A stretch of DNA of 64,000 nucleotides from CBDCGV01 sp965216955 (GTDB taxonomy: Bacteria > Bacteroidota > Bacteroidia > Chitinophagales > JADIYW01), in NCBI GenBank assembly GCA_965216955.1, contig CBDCGV010000011.1:186001-250000 (forward strand). The letters are read 5' to 3'. The stretch's first letter is position 1, and the number at the start of each line of letters is the position of its first letter. Shown in pieces: positions 53,378-62,573 of this stretch. A model generated the notes under the pieces. The model searched no databases. It saw only the letters and a list, made by a program, of their open reading frames with translations, and was not told the DNA's origin. The translations under genes were made by a program, and so were the position numbers.

Positions 53378-54358
53378 ATGAAACTTGAGAATGCAAATGT
53401 TTTAGTTATCGGAGGTGCTGGTTTTATTGGCAGTCACCTAGTTCAGGAATTATTGAAAGCGCCTGTATCTAAAGTAACGATATATGACAACTTTAGTCGA
53501 GGTAAAGTAACCAATATTGACGAATCTTTAAAAGATGAAAGATGTGAGATCTATCCTTATGGTGGTGATGTGAGAGAAACGGATATTCTGGACAAAGCCA
53601 TGGAAGGCGTTGATTACGTTTTCCACCTGGCTGCCATGTGGCTATTACATTGTAAAGATTTCCCTAGAACAGCATTTGATGTCAATATTGCTGGAACATA
53701 TAATGTATTAGAAGCTTGCGTAAAACACAAAGTAAAAAAACTCATTTACTCTTCTTCGGCTTCCGTATATGGTGATGCAGTTGAAGTTCCAATGACAGAA
53801 GACCACCCGTTCAATAATAGAAACTTCTACGGCTCTACTAAAATTGCTGGTGAAGCCATGTGTACAGCAATGAACGATCGTTACAATCTATCTGTTATTG
53901 GCCTTCGCTATATGAATGTTTATGGCCCCGGACAAGATCAACATGCTGTATATAGTGGCGTGGTTCCTATTATGCTAAATAAGATTGAGGCGAATGAAGC
54001 ACCTACTATCAATGGAGATGGAAGTCAAGCATATGATTTTATCTATGTAGAAGATGTTGCACGAGCAAATATTGCAGCATTAGAAAGCGATACAGTTTTT
54101 GGAATGTACAATGTAGGAACAGAAGTACAGACATCCATAAAAGAATTATGTGATACAATACTTCGATTAAAAAAATCAGATTTGAAAGTAAGCTATCGTC
54201 CTTATAGTGTTGATGATGCTAGACAATTTGTTCAAAATAGAATTGGCTCTAGACAAAAAGCAGAAAACGAACTTAACTTTTTATACAAATATTCTTTAGA
54301 GCAAGGAATACAAAAATTAATTGATTGGAGAATAGCCACGGGCATAGACAAAAACTAA
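53378..54358 (+). CDS. NAD-dependent nucleotide-sugar epimerase/dehydratase
   Basis: A 326-residue extended SDR. The cofactor loop is VIGGAGFIGSHLVQELL; the active site is SSSASVYGDAVEVPM with YxxxK in FYGSTKIAGEAMC. VFHLAAMWLLHCKDFP and FDFIYVEDVA-like AYDFIYVEDVARAN follow. It resembles UDP-glucose/UDP-GlcNAc 4-epimerases and related dehydratases; the exact reaction is open. It sits 10 bp after wzt and 3 bp before a second aminotransferase, so a keto-sugar intermediate for that enzyme is plausible. Confidence 0.83.
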   Translation: MKLENANVLVIGGAGFIGSHLVQELLKAPVSKVTIYDNFSRGKVTNIDESLKDERCEIYPYGGDVRETDILDKAMEGVDYVFHLAAMWLLHCKDFPRTAFDVNIAGTYNVLEACVKHKVKKLIYSSSASVYGDAVEVPMTEDHPFNNRNFYGSTKIAGEAMCTAMNDRYNLSVIGLRYMNVYGPGQDQHAVYSGVVPIMLNKIEANEAPTINGDGSQAYDFIYVEDVARANIAALESDTVFGMYNVGTEVQTSIKELCDTILRLKKSDLKVSYRPYSVDDARQFVQNRIGSRQKAENELNFLYKYSLEQGIQKLIDWRIATGIDKN

Positions 54359-54361
54359 GAA

Positions 54362-55504
54362 ATGACAGAAAAAAGAAATATACCAATATCACTTCCTGTA
54401 ACTGGAGAAGAAGAATGGCAAGCCGTTAAAGAGCCCATCATGACTGGCTGGTTAACTTCTGGTCCAAAAGTTAGAGCTTTTGAAAAGCTTTTTGCAGAAA
54501 AACACCAGGTAAAACATGCTATTGCCGTTACAAGCGCAACAACAGCACTTCACTTAGCTTTAATAGCTTTAGGTGTTGAGCCAGGAGATGAAGTTATCGT
54601 TCCTGCTTTTACATGGGTAGCAACAGCAAACGTTGTCAAATATTGCGGAGCAAAAGTAGTTTTTGTCGATATAGATCCCTCTACTTTTAATATAGATACT
54701 AATGATTTAAAACAAAGAATTACTACTAATACAAAAGCAATTATTCCAGTACACCTTTTTGGTTTATGTGCTGATATGGACACTATTAAACAAATAGCAG
54801 GAGATATTCCACTTATTGAAGATGCCGCCTGTGCTTCTGGAGCAATATATAAAGGTAGATATGCTGGTAGTTTAGGAGCTATTGGCTGTTTTTCTTTTCA
54901 CCCAAGAAAATCAATTACAACTGGAGAAGGGGGAATGCTTACTACCAATGATGATAAACTAGCCGAAAAACTTGTTAAGCTAAGGAATCACGGTGCTGAA
55001 ATATCAGAAGAACAAAGACATCACGGGCCAAAACCTTACATACTTCCGGATTTTAATATGCTGGGTTACAACTATCGAATGACAGATCTCCAGGGGGCTG
55101 TTGGTGTTGCGCAATTAAAAAAGTTAGATACTTTTATTGAAGAAAGAAAGAGTTGGGCAGAATTTTACAATAACCAACTTGCCAATATCCCTTGGTTAAA
55201 AATACCTCTTCACAGTAAAGATTACATCCCAGGATGGCAGTCCTATGTTGTTTTAGTTGACGAATCCATTGCTCCAATGTCAAGAAACGAAATAATGGAA
55301 ATACTACAACAAAAGGGCATTTCAACAAGGCCTGGAACGCATGCTGTTCATATGCTCAATTACTATAAAGAGATGATGAGTTTAAAAGAGGATGATTTCC
55401 CTGGAGCAAAAATAGCTAATAACTGTTCTATGGCTATTCCTCTTCATAATAGAATGGTGGAAGAAGATTACCACTATATCGTAAATGCATTAAAAGCAAT
55501 TTAG
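54362..55504 (+). CDS. DegT/DnrJ/EryC1 sugar aminotransferase, second copy
   Basis: A 380-residue PLP aminotransferase. The PLP-contact Asp is D154 in LIEDAACASGA and the Schiff-base Lys is K183 in SFHPRKSITTGEGGML. It opens IPISLPVTGEEEWQAVKEPI and has WLTSGPKVRAFE. It differs from the WbpE-like enzyme (HPRK against FPSK) and looks like the ArnB/PglE/PerA group that aminates 4-keto sugars. With the preceding SDR and the later hexapeptide acyltransferase it could form an acylamino sugar; that is inference. Confidence 0.88.
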   Translation: MTEKRNIPISLPVTGEEEWQAVKEPIMTGWLTSGPKVRAFEKLFAEKHQVKHAIAVTSATTALHLALIALGVEPGDEVIVPAFTWVATANVVKYCGAKVVFVDIDPSTFNIDTNDLKQRITTNTKAIIPVHLFGLCADMDTIKQIAGDIPLIEDAACASGAIYKGRYAGSLGAIGCFSFHPRKSITTGEGGMLTTNDDKLAEKLVKLRNHGAEISEEQRHHGPKPYILPDFNMLGYNYRMTDLQGAVGVAQLKKLDTFIEERKSWAEFYNNQLANIPWLKIPLHSKDYIPGWQSYVVLVDESIAPMSRNEIMEILQQKGISTRPGTHAVHMLNYYKEMMSLKEDDFPGAKIANNCSMAIPLHNRMVEEDYHYIVNALKAI

Positions 55505-55513
55505 CACAAACAA

Positions 55514-57406
55514 ATGTGTGGTTTAGTAGGCGTTTTTAATTTAAATGGACATCGCTTTCCCAAGGAAAGGTTAAAAGTGATGGCTGACTCCATAAATCAT
55601 CGCGGCCCAGATGGCGAAGGATACTATATAAAAGAGAATATTGCCTTAGCACATCGAAGGTTAGCAATACTTGATACTTCTGCGAAAGGTGCTCAGCCAA
55701 TGCGATCTAAAAATGGGAAATGGACTATTGTTTTTAATGGTTGCATTTACAATTACTTGGAACTCAAACAAGAATTAAGATCTTTAGGACACGAGTTTAT
55801 TTCAGGAACAGATACAGAAGTAATTGTTGAAGGCCTAGCGGAATATGGAACCGCCTTTATACACCGTTTAAATGGTATGTTTGCTATAGGAGCTTGGAAT
55901 GAAGAAGAAAGAACACTTTATTTAAGTCGAGATCGGTTTGGTGTTAAGCCACTTTATTATTGGTTCAATGGGAAAACACTAGTCTTTGCATCGGAAATAA
56001 AAGCAATTATCCAACATCCTGATTATTCAATAGGATTGAATCACGATGCGCTAAACGAGTATTTTACCTTCCAAAATCAATTTGCTTATCACACTCTGTT
56101 TAAGAATGTAACTTTACTACCTCCTGCTAATACCGTTAGGATTGATAAAAACAGCACCTATGTAAAACATGAATCATGGTGGGACTATGATTTTACCTCC
56201 CCGGATGAATCTATGAGCTTTGAAGAAGCAAAAGAGGAAACAACCAGACTCTTTAGACAAGCAGTGGTTCGCCAAATGATTGCCGACGTTCCTGTAGGTT
56301 CTTATTTATCTGGCGGGATGGATTCAGGCTCTACCACCGCTATTGCTTCCTCACAAATGGATAGATTAACAACTTTTACCTGCGGATTTGACATGAGTGA
56401 GGTAACAGGTGTTGAAGCAAATTATGATGAACGACGGGATGCAGAATTAATGGCCAACCATTTTAAAACGGAACATTATGAACAAATTATCAATGCTGGC
56501 GATTTAAGATGGTCATTACCGAGAGTTGTTTACCATTTAGAAAACTTGCGCGTTGGAATGAGCTATCCTAACTACTACATCTCTAGGTTAGCATCAAAAT
56601 TTGTAAAAGTTTGTCTTCAAGGAACTGGAGGAGACGAACTCTTTGGTGGATACCCATGGCGCTATTACAGGATATTTGATTCCGTTAGCAAACACGATTT
56701 TTTCAATCAATATTATAATTTCTGGCAAAGACTGGTGCCCGACAAAGAAAAAAATGGACTTTTTACAAATGCCATTTCTCTGAGTGATCCATATAAACCA
56801 AGAGCCACCTTCGAAAATGTATTTTTATTCAATGAAAAACTCAAGTACAATACACCTGAAGAACACATCAACAACTCCCTCTATTTTGAAATAAAAACCT
56901 TCCTTCATGGATTGTTAATTGTGGGCGATAAATTGTCCATGGCTAACGGGCTAGAAGAACGGTTTCCATTTTTAGATAACGACTTGGTAGAATTTGCTCA
57001 AAAAATCCCAGTCAGGCATAAGTTGGCCAACTTAGAGCAGATGAAAAAAATTGATGAGAATGAATTCAGAACAAAAAGCAACTATTATCGAGAGTTTCAT
57101 GATGGTAAAAATGTACTTCGAAAGGCCATGGCCGATTTTATCCCGGAGAAAATTCTAAACAGAAAAAAACAAGGATTCTCCGCTCCTGATGCCAGTTGGT
57201 ATCGAGGAGAAAATGCAGCATATATCAAAGACTTGCTGCTTCATCAAAGGACCATTTCTACTGAATTTATCAATAAAGATTATATCAAAAAGGTGGTTGA
57301 TGAACATACCAATCAGCATATAAACCATCGATTATTAATTTGGTCTTTTATGAATTTTGAATGGTGGTGCCGAATATTCTTAGACAATCAAAACTTTGAC
57401 CAATGA
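55514..57406 (+). CDS. Asparagine synthetase-like glutamine amidotransferase (AsnB family)
   Basis: A 630-residue protein. The class II glutaminase domain has catalytic C2 (MCGLVGVFN), NHRGPDGEGYY, and the synthetase domain has the PP-loop SGGMDS at 266-271. Later come QGTGGDELFGGYPWRYY and RKKQGFSAPDASWY. True AsnB makes asparagine, but copies inside polysaccharide loci (for example WbpS) amidate uronic-acid carboxyl groups; the location favours the latter. The stop overlaps the next start as ATGA. Confidence 0.88.
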   Translation: MCGLVGVFNLNGHRFPKERLKVMADSINHRGPDGEGYYIKENIALAHRRLAILDTSAKGAQPMRSKNGKWTIVFNGCIYNYLELKQELRSLGHEFISGTDTEVIVEGLAEYGTAFIHRLNGMFAIGAWNEEERTLYLSRDRFGVKPLYYWFNGKTLVFASEIKAIIQHPDYSIGLNHDALNEYFTFQNQFAYHTLFKNVTLLPPANTVRIDKNSTYVKHESWWDYDFTSPDESMSFEEAKEETTRLFRQAVVRQMIADVPVGSYLSGGMDSGSTTAIASSQMDRLTTFTCGFDMSEVTGVEANYDERRDAELMANHFKTEHYEQIINAGDLRWSLPRVVYHLENLRVGMSYPNYYISRLASKFVKVCLQGTGGDELFGGYPWRYYRIFDSVSKHDFFNQYYNFWQRLVPDKEKNGLFTNAISLSDPYKPRATFENVFLFNEKLKYNTPEEHINNSLYFEIKTFLHGLLIVGDKLSMANGLEERFPFLDNDLVEFAQKIPVRHKLANLEQMKKIDENEFRTKSNYYREFHDGKNVLRKAMADFIPEKILNRKKQGFSAPDASWYRGENAAYIKDLLLHQRTISTEFINKDYIKKVVDEHTNQHINHRLLIWSFMNFEWWCRIFLDNQNFDQ

Positions 57407-57909
57407 GCCTTTCTAAATTGATCAAAAGATTTCTAAAGAAAAAAAGAGAAGCATTAAAAAACACCTATAATAGAGTTCTCCCTACCAATGAACTACTCTC
57501 CGACAGATGGGAAAAAGCGAAGTTCTTAAATTTTGGAGAAGGCACCAGTGTTTATGATTCAGCCTGTATTTATGGCGATGTACAAGTTGGCAAAAACACC
57601 TGGATTGGCCCATTTGTTATCTTAGACGGATCTGGTGGCCTTAAGATAGGAGATAATTGCTCTATTTCATCCGGAGTACAAATTTACTCTCATGACACCG
57701 TTGATTGGGCAATAAGTGGGGGAAAAGAGGATTATAAATATGCTTCTACTGAAATTGGAGACAATTGTTATATCGCTCCAAATGTAGTTATAGCAAGAGG
57801 TGTTGAATTAGGAGAAAAATGTATTGTTGGCGCTAATAGTTTTGTAAATAAATCATTTCCGGCTGGCTCTAAGATTGCCGGGAACCCTGCAAAGTTGTTA
57901 TCTAATTAA
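57403..57909 (+). CDS. Hexapeptide-repeat O- or N-acyltransferase
   Basis: A 168-residue left-handed beta-helix transferase. A basic N-terminal 20 residues (LIKRFLKKKREALKN) could contact the membrane. Hexapeptide coils follow: IYGDVQVGKNTWIGPFVI, LKIGDNCSISSGVQIYS, TEIGDNCYIAPNVVIARG. The active His is likely in YSHDTV. The end SKIAGNPAKLL is typical. It transfers an acetyl-type group to a sugar; the acceptor is unknown. It overlaps the AsnB-like gene by 4 bp. Confidence 0.83.
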   Translation: MSLSKLIKRFLKKKREALKNTYNRVLPTNELLSDRWEKAKFLNFGEGTSVYDSACIYGDVQVGKNTWIGPFVILDGSGGLKIGDNCSISSGVQIYSHDTVDWAISGGKEDYKYASTEIGDNCYIAPNVVIARGVELGEKCIVGANSFVNKSFPAGSKIAGNPAKLLSN

Positions 57910-57918
57910 AAAATTACT

Positions 57919-59076
57919 GTGGCAATAGACTCTGAGCTTAAAATTTGTTCCAAATGTATTTACGATGAACGTGTACCTAGTATAACGTTCGACGAAGAGG
58001 GAGTTTGCAATTATTGCCATCAGCTAAACGGATTGGTAGAGGAATATGGAACGGGCCAAGAAAAAGGGAAAGCAACTCTAAACAAAATTGTATCTGAAAT
58101 TAAAACTTCAGGAAAAGGGAAAAAGTACGATTGCGTCATTGGTGTCAGCGGAGGAACGGATTCTTCCTATATGGTATATTGGGCATTAAAAAATGGATTA
58201 AGACCATTGGCTGTTCATTACGATAACACCTGGAATTCTGCAATCGCAACCCAAAATATCAGAAAAGTACTACAACATTGGAATGTAGATCTTTACACAC
58301 ATGTAGTAGACAACAAAGAGTCAGACGATATTTTTAGAAGCTTCTTTATGGCAGGAGTACCTGAAATTGAAGCTGCTACCGATTTAGCGTTAGCTGAAAC
58401 CTTATACCGTGCTGCTGCCAAGTATAATGTTAAATATATCCTAGAGGGACATTCTTTTGTAACAGAAGGTATTTCTCCATTAGGGAAAAATTATTTTGAT
58501 GGCAAGTACATTAAGTCCATCCATAAAAAATATGGAAAACTCAAAATGAAATCTTATCCATTAATGACCTTTTACCAGTTTATGAAGTGGGTAATGTTCT
58601 ATAGAATTAAAAAAATACGTCCATTCTGGTATATTGAATATTCAAAAGAAGAGGCAAGAGACTTTTTAACAAAAGAATGTGATTGGACCTATTATGGAGG
58701 CCATCATCTTGAAAATAGGATGACTGCTTTTTTTCATGGTATCTACTGTCCTCAAAAATTTAACTTAGATTACAGAAACAATACACTTTCTGCCTTGGTA
58801 AGAAGAAATAAAATGAACAGAGAAAAGGCATGGGAAACATACAACAAGCCTCCTCATGTGGAAGAAGAGTTACTTAACTATTTTAAAAAAAGACTTGAAA
58901 TAAGTGACAAAGAATATGAAGATAAAATGAATGAGGCTCCTAATTATTGGTGGCAATTTCCTACCTATAAAAAAAGGTTTGAAAGGTTAAGGCCACTATA
59001 TTATGTATTGGCTAAAGCCAACTTAGTTCCTATGAGCTTCTATTTAAAATATACTTCTAAATCCGGTTCCCGATGA
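57919..59076 (+). CDS. N-acetyl sugar amidotransferase (WbpG/PseA type)
   Basis: A 385-residue ATP-pyrophosphatase-type amidotransferase. Zinc ligands C10, C13, C30 and C33 (CSKC, CNYC) come first. The PP-loop SGGTDS is at 77-82. ILEGHSFVTEGISPLG and WTYYGGHHLENRMTAF follow. WbpG uses ammonia from HisH/HisF partners to turn an acetamido group into an acetamidino group. The two partner genes follow with ATGA and TAATG overlaps, supporting a complex. GTG 57919 is the start. Confidence 0.92.
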   Translation: MAIDSELKICSKCIYDERVPSITFDEEGVCNYCHQLNGLVEEYGTGQEKGKATLNKIVSEIKTSGKGKKYDCVIGVSGGTDSSYMVYWALKNGLRPLAVHYDNTWNSAIATQNIRKVLQHWNVDLYTHVVDNKESDDIFRSFFMAGVPEIEAATDLALAETLYRAAAKYNVKYILEGHSFVTEGISPLGKNYFDGKYIKSIHKKYGKLKMKSYPLMTFYQFMKWVMFYRIKKIRPFWYIEYSKEEARDFLTKECDWTYYGGHHLENRMTAFFHGIYCPQKFNLDYRNNTLSALVRRNKMNREKAWETYNKPPHVEEELLNYFKKRLEISDKEYEDKMNEAPNYWWQFPTYKKRFERLRPLYYVLAKANLVPMSFYLKYTSKSGSR

Positions 59077-59678
59077 TTACAATAGTAGATTATGGATTGG
59101 GTAATTTAGGCTCCATCCTCAACATGCTTAAAAGAATTGGAGTGAAAGGGGAAATCCGATCAGATAGAGAGGGTATTCAAAATTCAACTAAATTAATTCT
59201 TCCCGGTGTAGGAGCATTTGATGCTGCCATGCATAATCTACAAAACAGCGGTTGGCTCGAAATACTTAATAAAAAAGTACTTGAAGAAAAAACACCCATA
59301 ATGGGTATATGTCTTGGGATGCAACTTTTATTCAACTCAAGTGAAGAGGGCAATGAGCAAGGATTAGGATGGATCCCAGGCTCTGTAAAAAAGTTTACTC
59401 CTAAAGATCGAAAATTAAAAGTTCCACATATGGGATGGAACTATGTACAACCTGATCAAAAACATCAAATCATTGATGGAATGGATAATTCAAAATTTTA
59501 CTTTGTACATTCTTACTATGTTTCCCCTAATGCAAAAGAACATATATTGCTAACAACTCAATACGGAGAAAGCTTTTGCTCTGGAGCAGTGAAAGACAAT
59601 ATTTATGGTTTTCAATTTCACCCTGAAAAAAGCCACAAATATGGAATGCAATTACTTAAAAACTTTTCCACCATCTAA
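59073..59678 (+). CDS. hisH: HisH-type glutamine amidotransferase (polysaccharide paralogue)
   Basis: A 201-residue class I amidotransferase. The triad is C80 (MGICLGMQLLF), H183 and E185 (FQFHPEKSHKYG); the start is ITIVDYGLGNLGSI. It releases ammonia from glutamine. In a histidine operon this would feed IGP synthase, but no other his gene is near; here it probably feeds WbpG through the HisF-like partner. Coupled to both neighbours by overlapping codons. Confidence 0.9.
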   Translation: MITIVDYGLGNLGSILNMLKRIGVKGEIRSDREGIQNSTKLILPGVGAFDAAMHNLQNSGWLEILNKKVLEEKTPIMGICLGMQLLFNSSEEGNEQGLGWIPGSVKKFTPKDRKLKVPHMGWNYVQPDQKHQIIDGMDNSKFYFVHSYYVSPNAKEHILLTTQYGESFCSGAVKDNIYGFQFHPEKSHKYGMQLLKNFSTI

Positions 59679-60448
59679 TGGCTCTTAAACGCGTAATACC
59701 AGTCTTACTTTTAAAAAATGCAAGCTTGGTGAAAACAGTGAAATTTGGGAAGTATGGCTATATCGGCGACCCTGCAAATACTGTTAGGATATTTAATGAG
59801 TTAGAGGTTGATGAATTGTGTTTTTTGGATATAACAGCTACAAATGAAAAAAGAACACCCAATTACAAGGTATTGACAGAAATAGCGGATGAGTGTTTTA
59901 TGCCGCTATCCTATGGTGGAGGTATCACCAATTTTGAACAAGCAAAAAAAATATTAGGGTTAGGGTTTGAAAAAGTAATTATTAATTCTGCCGCTTTTAA
60001 TGATCCTCAACTGATACCAAGTATTGTTCAAAAATTTGGCAGTCAAAGTGTAATTGGCTCCCTAGACGTCAAAAAAAACATTTTTGGAAAACCAAAGGTA
60101 GTTTCACATTCCGCAACCAAGCCAACAAAATATAATCCTACAGAATGGGCCCAGCATTTAGAAAAAATGGGTGTAGGAGAAATTTTAATTACTTCCGTTG
60201 ATAATGAGGGCACATGGGAAGGATACGATTATGATTTGGTCAACTCCATTGCGAATGCTGTCAATCTCCCAGTTATTGCTAATGGTGGATGTGGAAACAC
60301 CAATCACATTGATACGGTTCTTAATGAATCGCATGCTCAAGCTGCTGGTGTAGGAAGCATGGTTGTTTATCAAAAAAAAGGGATGGGTGTTTTAGTTAAT
60401 TTTCCAGATAGGAAAAAAATAGACCAGATAATAACTAAAAAAACTTAA
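59678..60448 (+). CDS. hisF: HisF-like (beta/alpha)8 partner protein (polysaccharide paralogue)
   Basis: A 256-residue HisF-fold protein. Its first strand reads KRVIPVLLLKNASLVKTV, with Leu at position 11 where the histidine-pathway HisF has the catalytic Asp; D130 is kept (GSLDVKK). Loss of D11 argues against cyclase activity and fits the HisF2 role in amidine formation, carrying ammonia. It also keeps PLSYGGGITNFEQA and VIANGGCGN phosphate-site loops. Overlaps hisH (TAATG) and the next gene (one base). Confidence 0.9.
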   Translation: MALKRVIPVLLLKNASLVKTVKFGKYGYIGDPANTVRIFNELEVDELCFLDITATNEKRTPNYKVLTEIADECFMPLSYGGGITNFEQAKKILGLGFEKVIINSAAFNDPQLIPSIVQKFGSQSVIGSLDVKKNIFGKPKVVSHSATKPTKYNPTEWAQHLEKMGVGEILITSVDNEGTWEGYDYDLVNSIANAVNLPVIANGGCGNTNHIDTVLNESHAQAAGVGSMVVYQKKGMGVLVNFPDRKKIDQIITKKT

Positions 60449-61662
60449 TGAAAATTGGCTTTGTTGGTAATATGAACAACAATCACTTTGCATTTGCAAG
60501 GTATTTAATTGACTTGAATTATCAAGTAAAGCTAATCCTATTAGACGAACCCGATCATTTTAAACCTATTGCAGATGCCTACGACTTTGATTTTCTAAAA
60601 TATACTTTTCAATCCAATTGGCATTCCTACGACTTTGCCTATGATGAAAACTTACCGGAGGTAATTAAAAAAGATATTGAAGGCCTTGACTTCTTAATTG
60701 GGTGTGGGCATGCGCCGGCATATTTACATAAAGTAAATCGGAGTTTAGATATATTTCTTCCTTATGGGTTTGATTTTTATAAGGCGCCCTTTATCTATGA
60801 AGACAAATTATCACTTACAGAAAAAATTAAAAGAAAGTTAGTTTATCAACTAAATGCTGGGTGTAAATGCGGAAGATCTGAAAGGCAAATCATCAAATCA
60901 AGCTTTCAAAGAGAGGGTATATTAAAAACAAAAAAGATAGGTGCCTTTAGTATTCACAAGACACCTGAATTAATCGATTTCATAGAGCAAAAGGAATTAG
61001 GGAAAAAGTTTATTCAGCTTCCTATACCTATGTTGTATCACCCTCAATATGAAGGATCAGATTATATAAGCAAATCCGGCTATATTGATTTTTTTAAAAC
61101 GATAAGAAGCCAATTTGATATTCTCATTTTTCACCATGCCGGACATAAATACGATTTAAAAAGCAATGATACCTTGTTTAAAGGAGTAGCCAAATTTATT
61201 CACAATCATCCCGATGTAAAGCTGGGTGTTATTACTACCGAATATGGTTATGATGTAGACAAAACCAAACAGATCATTCGAGAAGAGGGCATTCAAAACA
61301 ATGTTATATGGACACCTAAGATGTTAAGAAAAGACCTAATGGCGGGGATTAGTTTGGCAGATATTGGTGCTTTTGAATTTAAGGCAAGCTATATAACGGG
61401 CGGTGTTCTATTTGAATATCTATGTAGTGGAATTCCTGTTATGCAATATAGAGACGACAAACTGCACGAAGGTTTACATGAGGAGCTGTATCCAATCATG
61501 AATGTTAAAACGCCGGAAGATGTTCTTGAATCACTAGAAAAATTCAGACTAAATCCTGAGAAGTACAAAAAATTAGGAAAAGAAGGTAAAGATTGGTTTG
61601 TCAAGAACATCATAAAAGACCCAATAGATCAATACGTATCTATTATTGAAAACAACAATTGA
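60448..61662 (+). CDS. Glycosyltransferase-like protein
   Basis: A 404-residue protein with a GT-B outline. It begins MKIGFVGNMNNNHFAFARYL. The C-half has IFHHAGHKYD, KLGVITTEYGYDVDKT, VIWTPKMLRKDLMAGIS, FEYLCSGIPVMQYRD and the tail LEKFRLNPEKYKKLG. These are the places of the donor site and rescue helix in GT4-like enzymes, but the usual E-x7-E is not clear. Donor unknown. It starts on the last base of the HisF-like stop, so it is coupled to the amidine set. Confidence 0.72.
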   Translation: MKIGFVGNMNNNHFAFARYLIDLNYQVKLILLDEPDHFKPIADAYDFDFLKYTFQSNWHSYDFAYDENLPEVIKKDIEGLDFLIGCGHAPAYLHKVNRSLDIFLPYGFDFYKAPFIYEDKLSLTEKIKRKLVYQLNAGCKCGRSERQIIKSSFQREGILKTKKIGAFSIHKTPELIDFIEQKELGKKFIQLPIPMLYHPQYEGSDYISKSGYIDFFKTIRSQFDILIFHHAGHKYDLKSNDTLFKGVAKFIHNHPDVKLGVITTEYGYDVDKTKQIIREEGIQNNVIWTPKMLRKDLMAGISLADIGAFEFKASYITGGVLFEYLCSGIPVMQYRDDKLHEGLHEELYPIMNVKTPEDVLESLEKFRLNPEKYKKLGKEGKDWFVKNIIKDPIDQYVSIIENNN

Positions 61663-61663
61663 T

Positions 61664-62572
61664 ATGTCAGCCCTTGTATCCATAGTAATGCCAGCTTACA
61701 ATTGTGAGCAATACATTGATGAAGCTATTAATAGTATTCTAAATCAAACCTATACAAACTTTGAACTACTAATTTGTGATGATGTTTCTACGGACAATAC
61801 TTTAGCGCGCATTCAATCATATAACGACCAAAGGATTCAAGTTTTTAAAAATGAAACGAATCTTGGATATCCGAAAACTTGCAATAAGTTATTTTCTAAA
61901 GCAAAAGGAGATTATCTAACTTTTTTGGATGCTGATGATTATGCTGATCTGCAACGCATTGAAACAATGGTTAATGCATTTAACGAAGATCCCGAATTAG
62001 GAATGCTGGGAACAGCTTATCTGGAAGTTGATGAACAAGGTAATAAGCTTAAGGAACAGTTAGCTCCGTTTACGGAAGACAAGGATTTAAAAGCAAATAT
62101 TTACACAAAACATTTGATCTGTGGCGCTACTATAATGATAACAAAAAAAGTGTATGAAGATATTGGAGGCTACCATGAATATTATTTAAACCGCATATCC
62201 TTTCAGGATTACTATTGGGCCGCACTCATTTGCTTAAAATATAAATCGCGCATTTTAAACACCCCCTTATATATAAGGAGGATGCATCCCCAGTCAATAA
62301 GTGGTTCTTCTAAAAAGGCTAAAATTTGGTATGGATACCATTCTACACTTATATTGTTAAATCAAAGAAAATTGACAGGAACTGATGATCTAGAACAAAA
62401 CAAGCAAAGACATCTTAAGTCAAAAGTTTACTTAAAAATTGCCAGCCTGTTTCTTTCGGAAACAGATTATCAAAATGCTCTAAAATATATCTCCAAAGCG
62501 ATAAAATTCAACCCATTCTCTCTTTATAATTATCGCACCATGTTTTATATAATAAGAAAAAGAGCTTCTTAA
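61664..62572 (+). CDS. Glycosyltransferase family 2
   Basis: A 302-residue GT-A enzyme. It starts ALVSIVMPAYNCEQYIDEAI and has SILNQTYTNFELLICDD, the metal motif LDADDYAD, and FQDYYWAALI at the acceptor base position. It adds a sugar from a nucleotide donor. ATG 61664 is preferred, two bases after the previous stop; an in-frame TTG at 61646 would overlap. One base separates its stop from the next gene. Confidence 0.9.
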   Translation: MSALVSIVMPAYNCEQYIDEAINSILNQTYTNFELLICDDVSTDNTLARIQSYNDQRIQVFKNETNLGYPKTCNKLFSKAKGDYLTFLDADDYADLQRIETMVNAFNEDPELGMLGTAYLEVDEQGNKLKEQLAPFTEDKDLKANIYTKHLICGATIMITKKVYEDIGGYHEYYLNRISFQDYYWAALICLKYKSRILNTPLYIRRMHPQSISGSSKKAKIWYGYHSTLILLNQRKLTGTDDLEQNKQRHLKSKVYLKIASLFLSETDYQNALKYISKAIKFNPFSLYNYRTMFYIIRKRAS

Positions 62573-62573
62573 A

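Noticed and set aside
59073..60448. hisH and hisF as part of histidine biosynthesis
   Set aside because: No other his gene is nearby, the genes overlap a WbpG-type amidotransferase, and the HisF copy lacks Asp11.
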